Below are positions 1 through 11,369 of a stretch of 64,000 bases of DNA, in pieces. The position numbers and the translations under genes were made by a program. The stretch is from Pestalotiopsis fici W106-1 (Eukaryota; Ascomycota; Sordariomycetes; Amphisphaeriales; Sporocadaceae). The notes under the pieces were generated by a model. The model worked only from the letters and a program-made list of their open reading frames with translations, did no database searches and had not been told where the DNA came from. Position 1 is the first letter of the stretch. Every line of letters begins with the position of its first letter. The DNA is taken from positions 1,790,834 to 1,854,833 of the forward strand of contig NW_006917101.1 in the NCBI RefSeq assembly GCF_000516985.1. The letters run 5' to 3'.

Positions 1-1008
1 ATCCGTGAAGCTAGTAAGAGTCTCTCCATGTCTCCTAAGCCCTATTGGAAGCGCCGAACACATTGATGTCACTTGTGCATCTATGGCCGTGTTGATGCTG
101 GGTAGGCAGTTGCGAACCGCCAAGGTCCATCATGGCCAACCCCCCAACTCTTCCTTTTCTTCACTTAACACAATGTCGCTAGACCCTGTGTGCTAACTCT
201 ATTTTTCGGATGAAAGATGGCTCATGGCATTCACAGAAAGCATGGAGTACATTAACAATAGCACATTTCTCATTCGACGGACCGAAATGATCGTCTTAAG
301 TTTATCTTCGCCGATGGTAGGGTAGGACAACGAGCAAAGGGTAAAACCCAAATCTCCATTGAATGCTCTCCGTATGCAGTCTACTGTATCCTATCTGCCC
401 GAAATATTTGGATCTACGGTTTGATCATGAATACCCTACACTGTAGATCTAGCACACGTCTTGCGGTGCCAAATTGAGTGTTACAGGTACTGCTACGGCT
501 ATGTATGTCGGTATGTAGTTTCCATGAACGAACAGTTCCAGGTTGTTCAGGGCGCACACCATATTGTAATTTTCTTAAACCCTACTCTCGCCCTTTCCTT
601 CTTTCACCCGCAGGCTTCAAGTCGCTCTCTTTCCACCCTTTCCTCATCTTTTCTCCCTGCCCCTAACAACAACCAACAACATCATGATAATCACCCTTAG
701 CACCATCCAACTCATCGGCCGAGCGTGTGAATCACACAACTATCTAATATCTCTTCGTGTTAGCTTTTGGCGCTATTGCTGAGACTCCCCTCGACATTTC
801 TTTTCCCAGAACTTCCGCCAACGTGAGGCCTGTGGTCTGCAAAATGCCTCATTCTTGGCGTACAGTCGCTCTGAGAGCTCTCGGTTTTGCCAACCTTTCC
901 CTTGAGTTCTTGCACCGTCTCATAGAGCAACACATCTATCCGCGAATCATACTCCTGTCCCGGATAAATGCAGGGATCAAAAGATTCTTCTTGTTCTCAA
1001 CAGTAATC
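1..1008. other. Intergenic, no gene seen
   Basis: No open frame here has both an ATG and protein-like composition. The 560-760 part is pyrimidine-rich and probably belongs to the promoter and 5' leader of the next gene. The open frame continuing upstream of 1009 has no ATG supporting a conserved extension that I can recognise. Confidence 0.5.
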
Positions 1009-1618
1009 ATGGAGACAAGCCCGGGAAATGTTCAAACCCAACCAAACTCGGACTCTCTCCGCTCAAGTACTTCAGCCTCGGGCTCTGAATCCCATGATTC
1101 TGAATCCACAAGCACTTCAGCCTCGAGCTCCGGATCCCGCAGTTCTGAATCGACAAACTCTCCGCCAGCCCAAACAGATGATACCCCCACGAGCGGCGCT
1201 GAAGGACCCGCGGTGCAAGATCCGGCCGAGATGAAAATACTCTTTGGCTCTTCATCCGATTACAGTAAGAGTCTCGACGGTGAAGATAGCGAGGAGGAAA
1301 GGCCGGAGTGGGATAAAGAGGACTATCTTACACCTGGATCCGCTCAGGAGCGTGAGATGGAGGTAAGCAACTTACGATGTCATTTCTCTCCTTCTCTGGG
1401 TTGTCTCATGAGCAAGCACTGCCCAATTTGGTGCTCCAAGAGAGGAGGCACAGACACATTACTTGAAAGAGCTGTTCCAAACTCATTTATCTACCCTAAT
1501 AGGCAATTTCTAACACATGTTGTTGTAGTGGTGGGAGACACACGAACACCTCAAGAGGCAGTGGAGGAAAGAACGTGCTACCAACCCCAAGTTCCGTGGA
1601 CTGGCCAGGGGGCAATAG
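1009..1618 (+). CDS. Hypothetical serine-rich acidic protein, two exons
   Basis: I do not recognise this protein. Exons are 1009-1362 and 1529-1618, giving 147 residues. The intron (GTAAGC donor, TTGTAG acceptor) is in phase 0 and its removal replaces a ragged read-through with a clean basic end beginning WWETHEHLKRQWRKER. Residues 1-60 are almost entirely Ser, Thr, Glu and Asn with repeated SGSESHDSES-like blocks, so they are probably disordered. Residues 75-118 are acidic, with several Asp/Glu pairs. The last 30 residues are Trp- and Arg/Lys-rich and may form the only folded or nucleic-acid-binding part. The start is the first ATG before the low-complexity region. The splice and the sudden change of composition support a real gene; function is unknown. 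Confidence 0.6.
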
Positions 1619-3535
1619 GGTGGCTCACAATGGGGACCTCGCGTTCCACGGATCAAACACAACAGCTAGACAAATGATCGCCTGCGCCCGCTGTGATGAG
1701 TTGGTGGATTAGTAAAGTGTAGCTTTTTCCTTTATCTTCAACATTTGGTTACATGAGCGATGGTTTGTAATTTAGATATCTTTACAGTTATAATATTATG
1801 TTGTGGTGAGTGAGAAGCCTATTAAATTGCGAATCAGACGCACGAAGTTTAGGGTCATTTCTACTGTACCGATTAAAAGTAAACACTCATGAATCTCTAA
1901 CCAAATATGTTATTGTGCACGAGTGACACGTTGTGCAATACACGTTGTTTAATTCCAAGCCACGTGAACCACTCAATGCCATATGTGTTCGACCCCAATA
2001 AGTTTGCGCTGATATATCTTAGATCCTACTCTGTCTATTCATGTGGATCTGGGTGTGGTCTAGCGAGGGCATCTACTCACCCAGCACAGCCAGCATTCCT
2101 AAGAACGCCTCGGCTTGTCAAGCAGGTTATCAATGGGTGAGAGCACAACGGTGTCGCGGGACTCTTTGGCAAGTCGCGCAGTCAGCTGATCGCAAATTAC
2201 GGCGTACCGCCGCTGCCCAGCGAAGTGGGCGCCCCATTCGGTCTACAGATTGCGGCGCGGAGATGATGGTGGGGGAAGGAAGTCAAAGTTAGGTGCATCT
2301 CTCCATCGTCGGGCGAAGAATGAGGAGTTTCGGGACCGGTTTCCGCCAATCTCCTCATCTATCCACCTGTCTAAGCGATCTCTGATATGTATCTGGGCCT
2401 TGGAAATCAAGAATGAGCGGTTCTCAGATTGTTTTCGGCTTGTCCCTTATTGGTCTGTATGGGCAGTGAGTAATCAAGACCAGCAGCACAGCCTCTCTGC
2501 CTCCACGAAGTGAGCGATAAAGTTGCAAGCTTTCGGCGCTGTCATTCTAGTGGCGCCGGCCGGTAGGTTCGGGGCCCCGCGAACCCATGCCCGAGGAACA
2601 GAGTTGCAGTGCCACTTGGCGATTGCTTGTCTGCCTTGCCTCGCATCTTTGGTGCATTTTTGTTACTGGCTGATCGTGGTCATAGCCCAGGCACGAAGGA
2701 ATGGATGGACATGCTCTAGGGGAGGCGAAAATGCATGGAAGCAATCAAGCAACTCCACAGCCCTTCGATCAACCTTCTACAAAGACAGCGGGAGGGCATG
2801 TGATGTCTTAGCTGTGTCCTCCTAGCGCGCTTCTGTGCATATTCTGCCCGTTTTGGCGACTTCAGGGTCCACGAGAGTGGCCCTAAAAACCCCCTGTCAA
2901 GCTTCTGTAGCGATCCTCTAGCCTCTCGGTGGCCCAAAACAGTGGTCTCAGTTCCCCGCAAATCCCAAATAAGGTCAAGGCACTCAAGGCACACACTCTT
3001 GCATCGTCCAGCACCCAGTCACCACTGTGTCCAGCTGCCTGCTCCGCCACAATATACGGAGCACACAGCTGGAGGAATGATGTAGTAGCTAGCCCTTGTA
3101 CACCAGCTGTCTCGTACATGCACGCCATCTTTTGGCCATTCACTTGGCTGTGCCGCTGACCTGCCTTTATTCTGCACAACTGTGTCGCTTACATGACAGT
3201 GACGACAATGTCTTTGCACAGAGCCACAATCATCATCATCTCACGTCGATTTGGTGGAGGATAAGGAACAAGCCCACAGCGCCCCAATAATGAGGATGGT
3301 AGTGGCACTTATCTACTACATACCTTCAGCCGCAGATAAAGAATACCTAAATTCCAACGCTCCTTCTCCAAGATATAATTCCATGTTTCGTCGACATCTA
3401 AGATTTTTGTTTCTTTAGCGACTCCAAGGAACACACTGAGGATATTGTCATAAACCTGTGTACCAATTATTCTTTTCTTCTCTTCAAACCTTTTACCTTT
3501 TATGTTGGTCTTAGGACCTGTCTCCCATCGCAACC
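1619..3535. other. Long intergenic region without a supported gene
   Basis: About 1.9 kb with only short overlapping frames on both strands and none with protein-like composition. The last 200 bases (3330-3535) are CT-rich and AT-rich, as expected for the promoter and leader of the gene starting at 3536. Confidence 0.5.
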
Positions 3536-6263
3536 ATGACTGTCAAAGCCAATAGCGCAGACCCTACAGCAGCAGCCACCACCTCGGCTAATGGCGAAGC
3601 ACCACCAGCATACACTCCCGTCGCTGGTGCACCACCACCCACGGGACCTCCAAGGCAGTTATCTGAGAAGGAGTTGGCTGCTCTAAACTCTGCCTTTTCG
3701 TCACTGAATTTACCGACCGTCGCCACCAAGGTGGATGAGGACACTTGTCTCGCCCATCTCAAGCTTCTATCGGCTTTCTATACACTGAAGGAAGATGTCG
3801 GCTATACCGACGGCCTATGGGCCATCTATGACTCTCGCGCCAACCCCAAGACCGACGCTGGTCCAGAACTCGGTGCCGAGCTCGCCAAACTGCGTGAGAA
3901 GCGATGGGCATTGTATGTCGCCAGAGCCGTCAACCGTTACGAGGCATGGTGGTACACATTTGCATCGGACCCGTTGACGCTCGCCGACATGACGCCAGAC
4001 TCGGTCAAATATGCCGAATTCACCAGCTCAGATGCAGGAATGAACTGGGAGCCGCCGCGCCCGCTTCCACCATTGGGTCCGTCCATCTCGGTATCTGTTC
4101 ATTAGATGTACCTGCTAACCTTGCTTCACTAGATGTCCTCATGGTCTGGCACGCACACATGCTCAACCCTCGCGACTACCTCGAAGACTGTATCCGCGCA
4201 GGTAGACGAGAATTTTGGACTGCCGGGTTACCCTGGAAGCACATCAATGAAGCCATTGATACGAATTTCAACTACAAAGTATCCGACGCTTGTATCGCAG
4301 CCTGGAAGACGGCCACTGGGCGTGAATGGGATAACATGGAGGACTCAATGACAAAGCAGATCAAGTGTCCAGCCTGCTCGGAGCGACTCTTGATTCCCTG
4401 GACGACGTGCGGCCATGCTGAAGATGACAAAGGATCGCGACCAAGCCTCGTTGGAAACGGCTACGGCGACGGCGAGTTCAAGTCTACGTGCACCAGATGC
4501 GGTACGGCCATTACTAGAGAATTTCTCGAGGCAGCCAGATTCGTCAGCGATGCTAAATTTCTCTTGGCTAAGAACCATCCCATGCCTGGTACGATTCTCT
4601 CTTATCGCACAGGAATGCCAGAGAAACTGCTGCTTCGATTCAGCAATGTCTCGACTTTGGAGCTGGGCTTTCCCAACCGTTTGATCCAGAACCACCTTCG
4701 TAGTCAACTTCTGGAGCTGATGAAGCCCGGACAGCACTTGTCTCCTGTCAATATGGACACGGTGCGGACCATGATCGAGGACGCACTCGCAGACCAGACG
4801 GTCCTCAAACGAGTTGAGAACGTCACAGGTGTTGCCGCGTTGAACCGCTATCGGCTCAGCAGAAGCTCGAGGATATATGTTCGCAAGATGATGTCGCGGT
4901 ATTGGGGAAATTCTTCTCCCTTTGCCCTTGAGCTGGGCGGTGCCGTTTTGCGACAAGGCATCTTCACGGACAAGATGTACAAGGTCAGTCCAACTACTGA
5001 CACATGCCCGATTGGGGCTTTGTGCTAACGTGATGACAGATTGATTGGATTCACAGTCCCGCTGCTCGCGATACCATGAAGAGACTCGTTGTCAAGTACC
5101 AGCGATTTATTCAAATCATGGCCGCCAACCCACTCAAAGTTGCAGTTCCCACGCTTGATGTAGACTTGGCTTGGCATACCCACCAGCTTAGCCCGGCCGC
5201 TTATTTGGACTTTACTTTTGCCAAGTCACAAAAGTTCATTGACCATGACGACAAAATCAACGAGGTCAAGCTTGCGTCAGCGTTCGAGTGGACCAGCAAG
5301 ACTTACCAGGAAATGTTTGGTGAGGTATACAGCGAATGCACTTGCTGGTACTGCGAGACGGTCAGATCATCGCACGTGAGCTCTGTTGGAAGAGCGCTTG
5401 GCGTTTCAAAGAATGACAAGAGTAAGTCACTTCTTCACAGTATGGTCATTGTGAAATGCGATTCTGACGAGTACAGTTGTCAATGAGTTCCATGAATCTG
5501 GACGAGCAGATCTCTGTCCTCCCGACGCCTCAGCTCATATCTCTGCCCACAATGCTGTCAAGTATTACGACGAGGATCCCAAACGAGGTGACATATACAA
5601 GGCAATGCACGATGCTCAGGTGGCCAAGATGGAAGAGAACTATAGAAAGGCACAAAAAAGAGCAGAGAAAAAGGGCCGTAAGATTCCGCCTCGCGATGAG
5701 TACTACTACTATTGGGGATATCCATACATGATGTACGGACCCTGGGTGTACCCTATCTACTGGAGTCCCGGATTCTACTACTGTGACCCTGGGGTTGCAG
5801 CTGCCGGTACGGGTCATGCAGGTGCTTGTGCTGCAGGTGAGTCTTCCTAAGGAACTTTCCTAGTAGTCTTTTCAGATGCTCCATGCTTTGAGCTGAGAGA
5901 TCCCTTGTCTCTTGTCAATGATGCTGATACTAGAATTACAGGTACCTGCGGTGGTGGTGCTGCTGCGGGTGCTTGTGCTGGCGCTACAGCAGGTGGGTGC
6001 GGTGCGCCAGGTGGATGCGGCGCTGGCGGTGGTGTAAGTCAAGAGAGAAAACAACCCAACTGCTTACTTGTTTGCTAATGTTTCTGAAGTGTGCAGGTGG
6101 TGGTGCAAGCGCTGGGGGAGGATGTGGTGGCGGAGGAGGAGGATGCGGAGGTGGTGGTGGTGGATGTGGCGGTGGAGGAGGCGGCGGCGTAAGTTACTAC
6201 CAAACTACCCAAGTGGATTGACCTTTTACTAACAAATTCCAGTGTGGTGGTGGTGGATGCTAA
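3536..6263 (+). CDS. Glycine-rich domain-containing protein (DUF1399/GRDP family), seven exons
   Basis: Exons: 3536-4076, 4133-4983, 5040-5421, 5477-5836, 5942-6033, 6090-6188, 6243-6263; 781 residues. Two copies of the family signature are visible: VWHAHMLNPRDYLED (His187/His189) and LAWHTHQLSPAAYLDF (His510/His512), the WHxHxLxPxxY pattern of DUF1399 (PF07173). Between them lie two CxxC pairs (CPAC and CTRC) that could bind zinc. The N-terminal 45 residues are Pro/Ala-rich. After a Tyr-rich stretch (YYYYWGYPY) the protein ends in a Gly/Cys tail of roughly 70 residues, encoded by the last part of exon 4 and three tiny exons. The first intron has an unusual GTCCGT donor, fixed by phase because it gives PLDVLMVWH. 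Biochemical role is not known to me; plant relatives are linked to development and stress. The family call is strong, function is open. Confidence 0.88.
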
Positions 6264-7105
6264 GAGTTTTGAAGAGATACCCGGCCTGGTTTCGATTGGC
6301 AAGATGATTCCTTGGCGTACATCCCTTGTTCTGTCTTTCTTGCATTATACGGCTCTCTGTAGCTCAATGACTTATGAATACGTTTCAAGAATTCCTATCA
6401 CGATTGTCTTCTCATATATATAACATTGCATGTCTCTTGGATGATGTTGTCGATAATCTGTCATGCTGACCTCCCTAAAACAGACGAACTGAAACATCAA
6501 ACGAAGGATTAAGAAGTAAGAGAGAGAAAATGGACCCAAAAAAGGGAACGAACGGAAATCGAACACAGAAAGACTGGGAGGACGAACCCAACCACAGAGA
6601 GAGTTAGAGGTACAAGATTTCTGGGAGAGGAGTGAGAAACATTACATCACTGTCGCCTGTGGTCCGTGGGTCATCGAAAGCAAACAGTTTATTTGGAATT
6701 AGCAACCTTTGCTTCGAAGACTGATTTCCATGTGTTCATATTGCCGAAAAGTTGGGAGAATATTGTATAAGCTTTTTTACTAAAACGCCAAGAACTGGGC
6801 GCTTGCATTGGTCTTGAGCCTATTTTTTGCACCCCGACGATCCAGGAACGCGCCGGTCTATGACGCACATCATACGCATGGGGCACGAGTAAGCGGTTGA
6901 TAAAGCTGAAATCATCCCCCAACCTCCCCTCGGTGTGTCTGTCTGTACATGGTAGAGACCCTCTGATTATATGAAGTTGCTCAAACCAGTTATTTACCAA
7001 AAGCATACGCTAAATCACTAGTCGCGACTTTTATCTTTATCCCTACCAATTCAATAACTACTTTGTCCAATCACTCGTCACGTGGACAGTAAAGGACTCG
7101 TAATC
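6264..7105. other. Intergenic region between GRDP and DUF2945 genes
   Basis: About 840 bases, presumably the 3' UTR of the upstream gene and the promoter of the downstream gene. Nothing else was recognised. Confidence 0.5.
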
Positions 7106-7846
7106 ATGGCTGGAACAGACGAGACTGAGAAGAAGACCAAGGCTGCCGACAAGAAGCAGCAGGCGGAAGAGGAACTGCCCGCAGACGACGAGGAATACGT
7201 CGAGGGTCAGGATGATGATGCGGCTGCGGATGATGATGATGTCGAGAAAGTCACAGAGGACAAGGGCGCGGATGTTGAAGATATAGAGGAGCAGAATGGA
7301 GAGGACGCGAAGGAGGGCGAGGACAAGGCTGGTGCCGAAGAGGAGGAGCAAGAAGAGGAAAAAGAAGCAGAGGTCATTTCCGATGAAGACGAAGAGGAGG
7401 AAGAAAAGGACGAGGAAGAAGGAGACGAGGATGATAAAGGCACTAAGCGCAAGCCCTCGTCCAAATCCCAACCAGGCTCGTCCAAGAAGCAAAAGACAGC
7501 CACTTCCACCGCCACCAACGGCGGTGGCTCGTCGGCCAAGGTCGACACGTCCAAGCCCAACGCGGCCGCGGAATCGGGCACCGTGGGCTCCAAGCACGAC
7601 GCGCCGCGCGACCCGGCGACGCAAGGGTCGGCGGACCGGCTGCCGCGTACCGGACAGACGGTCCACTGGAAGGCGCTGCCGGGCTATGTCGAGGGCGAGG
7701 TGGTGGAGATTTTGACCGGTGACAAGGAGGTCGAGGGCAAGTCGGTCAAGGCCACGGCCGAGGAACCGAGGATTGTGCTCAAGAGTAGCAAGTCGGGCAA
7801 GATTTGTGTGCACAAGGCTCAGGCGGTGTATTTTGATGATGAGTAA
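7106..7846 (+). CDS. Acidic protein with C-terminal DUF2945 (hypervirulence-associated TUDOR-like) domain
   Basis: Intronless, 246 residues from the ATG at 7106; the same frame is open slightly upstream but only from a GTG. Residues 1-115 are extremely acidic (long Glu/Asp runs with scattered Lys). A Lys/Ser-rich linker with a probable nuclear signal (TKRKPSSKSQ) follows. The last 65 residues, from GQTVHWKALPGYVEGEVVEI to the end, match the DUF2945 pattern: a small beta barrel opening with a VxW/H core and closing with VHKAQAVYFDDE. Most DUF2945 proteins are about 70-80 residues, so the acidic N-terminal extension is notable and resembles histone-binding acidic tails. A chromatin or RNA role is inference. 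The family was named from a Cryptococcus gene linked to virulence. Confidence 0.8.
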   Translation: MAGTDETEKKTKAADKKQQAEEELPADDEEYVEGQDDDAAADDDDVEKVTEDKGADVEDIEEQNGEDAKEGEDKAGAEEEEQEEEKEAEVISDEDEEEEEKDEEEGDEDDKGTKRKPSSKSQPGSSKKQKTATSTATNGGGSSAKVDTSKPNAAAESGTVGSKHDAPRDPATQGSADRLPRTGQTVHWKALPGYVEGEVVEILTGDKEVEGKSVKATAEEPRIVLKSSKSGKICVHKAQAVYFDDE

Positions 7847-8150
7847 GAGAGTACGGGGAGGCAGATTACTTGCCTCTGTGGTTCAAGGCTTTTTGTTCAA
7901 AATGGTATGGAGGAGTTAATTGGGTGTTGGGTCACGGTATACCTCTGTGCAATAATATTTCTTTACATTCCTATCTTGGCTACTGGTTTCAGAAACGGAT
8001 TGTCTGGGTTGATCATGACAAAGTATGACCCTCGTGATTCTGGTTGACATCTTTCTGCGTGTCAGTTGACTAGTTTGTTCCCTTTCCATGTTGCGCCGCA
8101 TTCATCTCCTCCGCTCCATCGAGTCTGACAGACTATATTACGCAGATGCT

Positions 8151-8588
8151 CTAGTCAATCCACCAAGTGATATTCTTGCCCTCGCAATTCATGGTGCCCG
8201 TAGCTGCAACGTGGCCGCTATTGCCGAATCGTCCAACGGCACCGTCAATGAGGCCGAGAATATCCTCATTGGCAAGAGAGAATTTGAGCGGATCGCCTTG
8301 GCCAGGACCTCGACCCAGCGAAAAGTGGCACGGGTAGCCATTGATCAAGCCGCGCTTCTCGCCGACGGCGGCGCCAGTCAGGTTGACGAACCAGCTCTCG
8401 GGGTCTTGGGATACGACTGGGCATAGTTGCTGGCACTCGTCAATAGTCGGGGCGCCGGTTTGGTTCTTTTGCGCCTCCCATGTGAGCTGCTTGCAGTAGC
8501 CTGCCGGGCCTTTGGCGAGGCATGTCTGGCTTGCTGCCGTTGTCAGGGCTGCAAGATGCCCAAGGGCAAGAATGGTGTGCTTTATCAT
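8151..8588 (-). CDS. Small secreted six-cysteine protein, paralogue A
   Basis: 145 residues, single exon, minus strand. Residues 1-19 form a signal peptide (hydrophobic ILALGHLAALTTAA with a small-residue cleavage site). The mature part has six cysteines: C-x8-C, C-x3-C (CQQLC), then two singles, the last in NCEGK. It shares NLTGAAVGEKR (a possible N-glycosylation site), a DILGLIDGAV helix and an aromatic end (TWWID) with the three genes upstream on the same strand. I know no named family for it. It is not like hydrophobins, CFEM or LysM proteins. Size, export signal and paired cysteines fit an apoplastic effector-like or defence protein, which is inference. It is the most downstream member of the array. 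Confidence 0.75.
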   Translation of the reverse strand: MIKHTILALGHLAALTTAASQTCLAKGPAGYCKQLTWEAQKNQTGAPTIDECQQLCPVVSQDPESWFVNLTGAAVGEKRGLINGYPCHFSLGRGPGQGDPLKFSLANEDILGLIDGAVGRFGNSGHVAATGTMNCEGKNITWWID

Positions 8589-9015
8589 GATGAAATAGGT
8601 GATGATGCGGTGGCTGAGTAGGCTCTGTATAGCGTAATGATCTTTGAGCAGGTTGCCGTGCGTCCAAGATGTGAGGGGTACAAAGTGAGGATTTCCTGTT
8701 CGAAGAAAAAAAATCTTTTTATATCAGCCAAGAGAGGCTGATTCACTTTCTGATTCTGGTATTCACTGACATGTTTGCAAGTCATGATGAGTGGAAAGAT
8801 TTGCACGAAGATGGAATCAGATGGTAAATACAAAGTCCATCGCGTAGTCTAGCAGTCACTTTTTTGGGTCATGGTTGTTTAAATTTGTGAATTATGTGTA
8901 TAGCAGGAAATGGTGTTCATCAAGTGTAAAGGCTCGTTTCCTAAGCTTCGCAACTACTCTATCCGCGCTTTAATGGTCAACGCTCAGAGCGGATAATGGA
9001 CTGCAGAGTGCTCGC

Positions 9016-9468
9016 TCATTCCACCCAATATGCAAAATCCTTGCCATCACACTTCATGTCGAACTTTACTCCATCAATCCCAAGCTTATCAAGAGGGGAA
9101 GCCCAATTGACGGCACTTTGCACCATGAGCAGGACGTCCTGCTTGGCGAGAACAATGTTCAGGGGATCGCTGGCCTTGCCCGTGAGCCGGCTCAGCGACA
9201 ACTGGCACAGGCCGTTTTCGACGAGAGTTCGCTTTTCGCCAACGGCCGCACCTGTCAAGTTGAGTTGCCAGTCGCCTACATTGTTGGACACCAGTGGGCA
9301 GAGCGTCGCACAGCTGTTAAGAGACTTCCAAGGGACACTCAAGAAGACGTGATCCATAAAGTCGCCGAAAGGGTGTGGCTGACAACGGTCAGTGAACTTG
9401 TCGCCTCCACAGGACTGGGCAAGGGTGTGAGTGGCAAGGAATCCGAGAGTGAGGATCGTGTATCTCAT
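9016..9468 (-). CDS. Small secreted six-cysteine protein, paralogue B
   Basis: 150 residues, single exon. The signal peptide is about 17 residues (ILTLGFLATHTLA). Cysteines fall as in the neighbours: CGGDKFTDRC (C-x8-C), CATLC (C-x3-C), LCQ and KCDGK. It is closest to paralogue A, with which it shares NLTGAAVGEKR, where the other two members diverge. The C-terminus is FAYWVE. The gap to paralogue A is about 430 bases, with no sign of co-transcription; each copy probably has its own promoter. Function unknown; extracellular location is supported by the signal peptide. Confidence 0.75.
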   Translation of the reverse strand: MRYTILTLGFLATHTLAQSCGGDKFTDRCQPHPFGDFMDHVFLSVPWKSLNSCATLCPLVSNNVGDWQLNLTGAAVGEKRTLVENGLCQLSLSRLTGKASDPLNIVLAKQDVLLMVQSAVNWASPLDKLGIDGVKFDMKCDGKDFAYWVE

Positions 9469-9934
9469 GGTGATCGCGTAGGTAGTGATATGTGGGCTGG
9501 AAGGATGACTTGGGCGTACTTGTCTGTAGAGTGGTGGATGAAGAGGCAGTGTATAGATATTAAGTCAAGATTCCAAATGAAGACAGAACCGAAATGGCTT
9601 TTATAATACAAAGCTCAGAAGAGGAAAAATTAATTCACAGATTTATTGTACTATCGTCATGACGTTCGGAAATATATTAAGTGAATCATACCGGTAGAAG
9701 AAGCAATTCAGTTAACGCAAGTTGTTTCCATCGCTTCATCCGACAATCACTTTGCAGCATCACAACTAGTGTCACCACATGAAATACGATTGTGACAGGA
9801 GAGAGAGTCTATTGAGTATGACATCCTGGATTCTACAGGCTGTACAATTACGTGTTTTGCGGCTTCCGTCTTTCATCCACCCACTCCTAATCACGCCAGT
9901 GCGGCGGACGAGCATGTCACCAAAAGTCGCCCAT

Positions 9935-10390
9935 TTATTCCACCCAGTAGGTAAATCGCTTGCCATCACAAGTCATTGTTCCAAACGCGCCTACGCTGCC
10001 GTCGGGGTACATGATGGACACGTTGACGGCTTCAGCCAGCATCCAGAGGAGGTTCTGCTTGACAATGACCAGGTTGTGATCGGGTTGGGGGTGGCGTGAC
10101 TCTTCGGCGCTAATCGATACGCGACAGCGGCCGTCGTCAATGAGGGTGCGCCTTTCGTAACGGTTAATACCAGTCATATTTGTTTCCCAGTAGAGATCTT
10201 GTCCGTTGGCCACAGTCTCGCAAAGATGCTCGCAGTAGGTGGTGTTTCTATTCGGGGCTCCGTCGAACCTGCCCTCTGTGAGGGGTGGTGGAAGCTCGAG
10301 AATGCAATGGGGGCTAAAACCCTCGTTGCCGCAAGCATTGGCGGTGGCTCCGGTGGCAAGATAACCCAGTGTGAGGATCACGCACTTCAT
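9935..10390 (-). CDS. Small secreted six-cysteine protein, paralogue C
   Basis: 151 residues, single exon, signal peptide about 17 residues (ILTLGYLATGATA). The six-cysteine frame is kept: CGNEGFSPHC, CEHLC, a single RCR, and TCDGK. It has NMTG where A and B have NLTG, plus extra N-x-S/T sites (NTT, NVS), and ends FTYWVE. The segment between cysteines 2 and 3 is Pro-rich and differs from the other copies, so this loop is the variable part of the family. Function unknown. Confidence 0.75.
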   Translation of the reverse strand: MKCVILTLGYLATGATANACGNEGFSPHCILELPPPLTEGRFDGAPNRNTTYCEHLCETVANGQDLYWETNMTGINRYERRTLIDDGRCRVSISAEESRHPQPDHNLVIVKQNLLWMLAEAVNVSIMYPDGSVGAFGTMTCDGKRFTYWVE

Positions 10391-10934
10391 GATGACCGAC
10401 TGGAGTTGGAGTTGGAGTCGATCGAGTGGTGATATCTCGGTTGAATTTACTTGGCCAAGGGTAATGAATTGAATGGTCTCGTCCGTTTTAGTATCTCGGT
10501 GTGAGTACTGGAGGTTGACTTTCTGGTAGATCCGTGTATCGCTTCTTCCTGATCAGTAACTCTTTGCCGGAGAGTTGTGGAGTGTTCAAGGCCGAGATTA
10601 CAAAAGCATAGCAGTGATTGTTGCTCAAATAGTAGCTGAGGCTGATTGATATCCCATCGGCGCTATGACCGTGATATACACTTGAGTGAATCACAGCAAC
10701 CGCAATGAAGTGATCAGATTGCAAAAGTCGACTGAATCACTTGGTTTATACTTGCGCTTCGGTACGAGATGCAGGCACGTGATGGGATGAATTGCTTATG
10801 CAATCGTTGTACATAGTCTATTGGGGAAAAGGGAGGTCTATTGTTCCCCAATGAGCTGTGCTGCCTCGAAATCATCATTGCCATTTTCCTGCAACAGTGC
10901 CTCTGCAAATGAATGATACGTCTCGATGCGCCAC

Positions 10935-11369
10935 TTATGCCACCCACCAACTGACATCCTTTCCATCGCAAGTCATATTACCCTTTAAGAACACCCAGTC
11001 GACTCCTTCCGCTTCCGCAAAGATAATGGCACCATCCACCAGATCCAAAATGTCCTGTTTAGCAACGCGAAACTCGGGCAGGTCGTCCTGGTCCATGCTC
11101 CAGGCAAGTTTGAGACGGCAGTGATTGATATTAATGAGAGTGACATTGTTAGATGTGCCCGTAAGGTCGACGTGCCAGTCTCCGTCATGGTCGGCTATGT
11201 TTTCGCATAGCCGCTCGCAATCTGCAATCGTGCGCGTGATGTCGGCGTCGTCGATGGTTTCTACGCTTGTGATTTGGCAATAACCTTGATCGTATTTATC
11301 GCCTGCGCATATCGAGTCGGCGATTGCAATGGCGGCAAGGCACCCGATGGTGAGACTCGTGAACTTCAT
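10935..11369 (-). CDS. Small secreted six-cysteine protein, paralogue D
   Basis: 144 residues, single exon, signal peptide about 17 residues (LTIGCLAAIAIA). Cysteines: CAGDKYDQGYC (C-x9-C, one residue longer than the others), CERLC, HCR and TCDGK. It keeps WHVDLTG, QDILDLVDGAI and the SWWVA end, but is more acidic than the other copies (many Asp). It is the most upstream member of the array. Only the cysteine frame, LTG, D-I-L and DGK elements hold across all four copies, suggesting old duplications or fast divergence. Confidence 0.75.
   Translation of the reverse strand: MKFTSLTIGCLAAIAIADSICAGDKYDQGYCQITSVETIDDADITRTIADCERLCENIADHDGDWHVDLTGTSNNVTLININHCRLKLAWSMDQDDLPEFRVAKQDILDLVDGAIIFAEAEGVDWVFLKGNMTCDGKDVSWWVA

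Noticed and set aside
757..1008. N-terminal extension of the serine-rich orphan to 757
   Set aside because: That frame starts at a TTG and crosses pyrimidine-rich leader-like sequence; the ATG at 1009 is the better start.
7058..7813. 251-codon antisense frame opposite the DUF2945 gene
   Set aside because: A mirror of the GAG/GAC-rich coding sequence, which leaves the antisense strand open. The DUF2945 end on the plus strand is decisive.
8151..11369. KP4-like killer protein or Ecp2-type identity for the six-cysteine family
   Set aside because: Cysteine spacing and the conserved LTG and C-D-G-K elements do not fit what I know of those families, so no named family was assigned.
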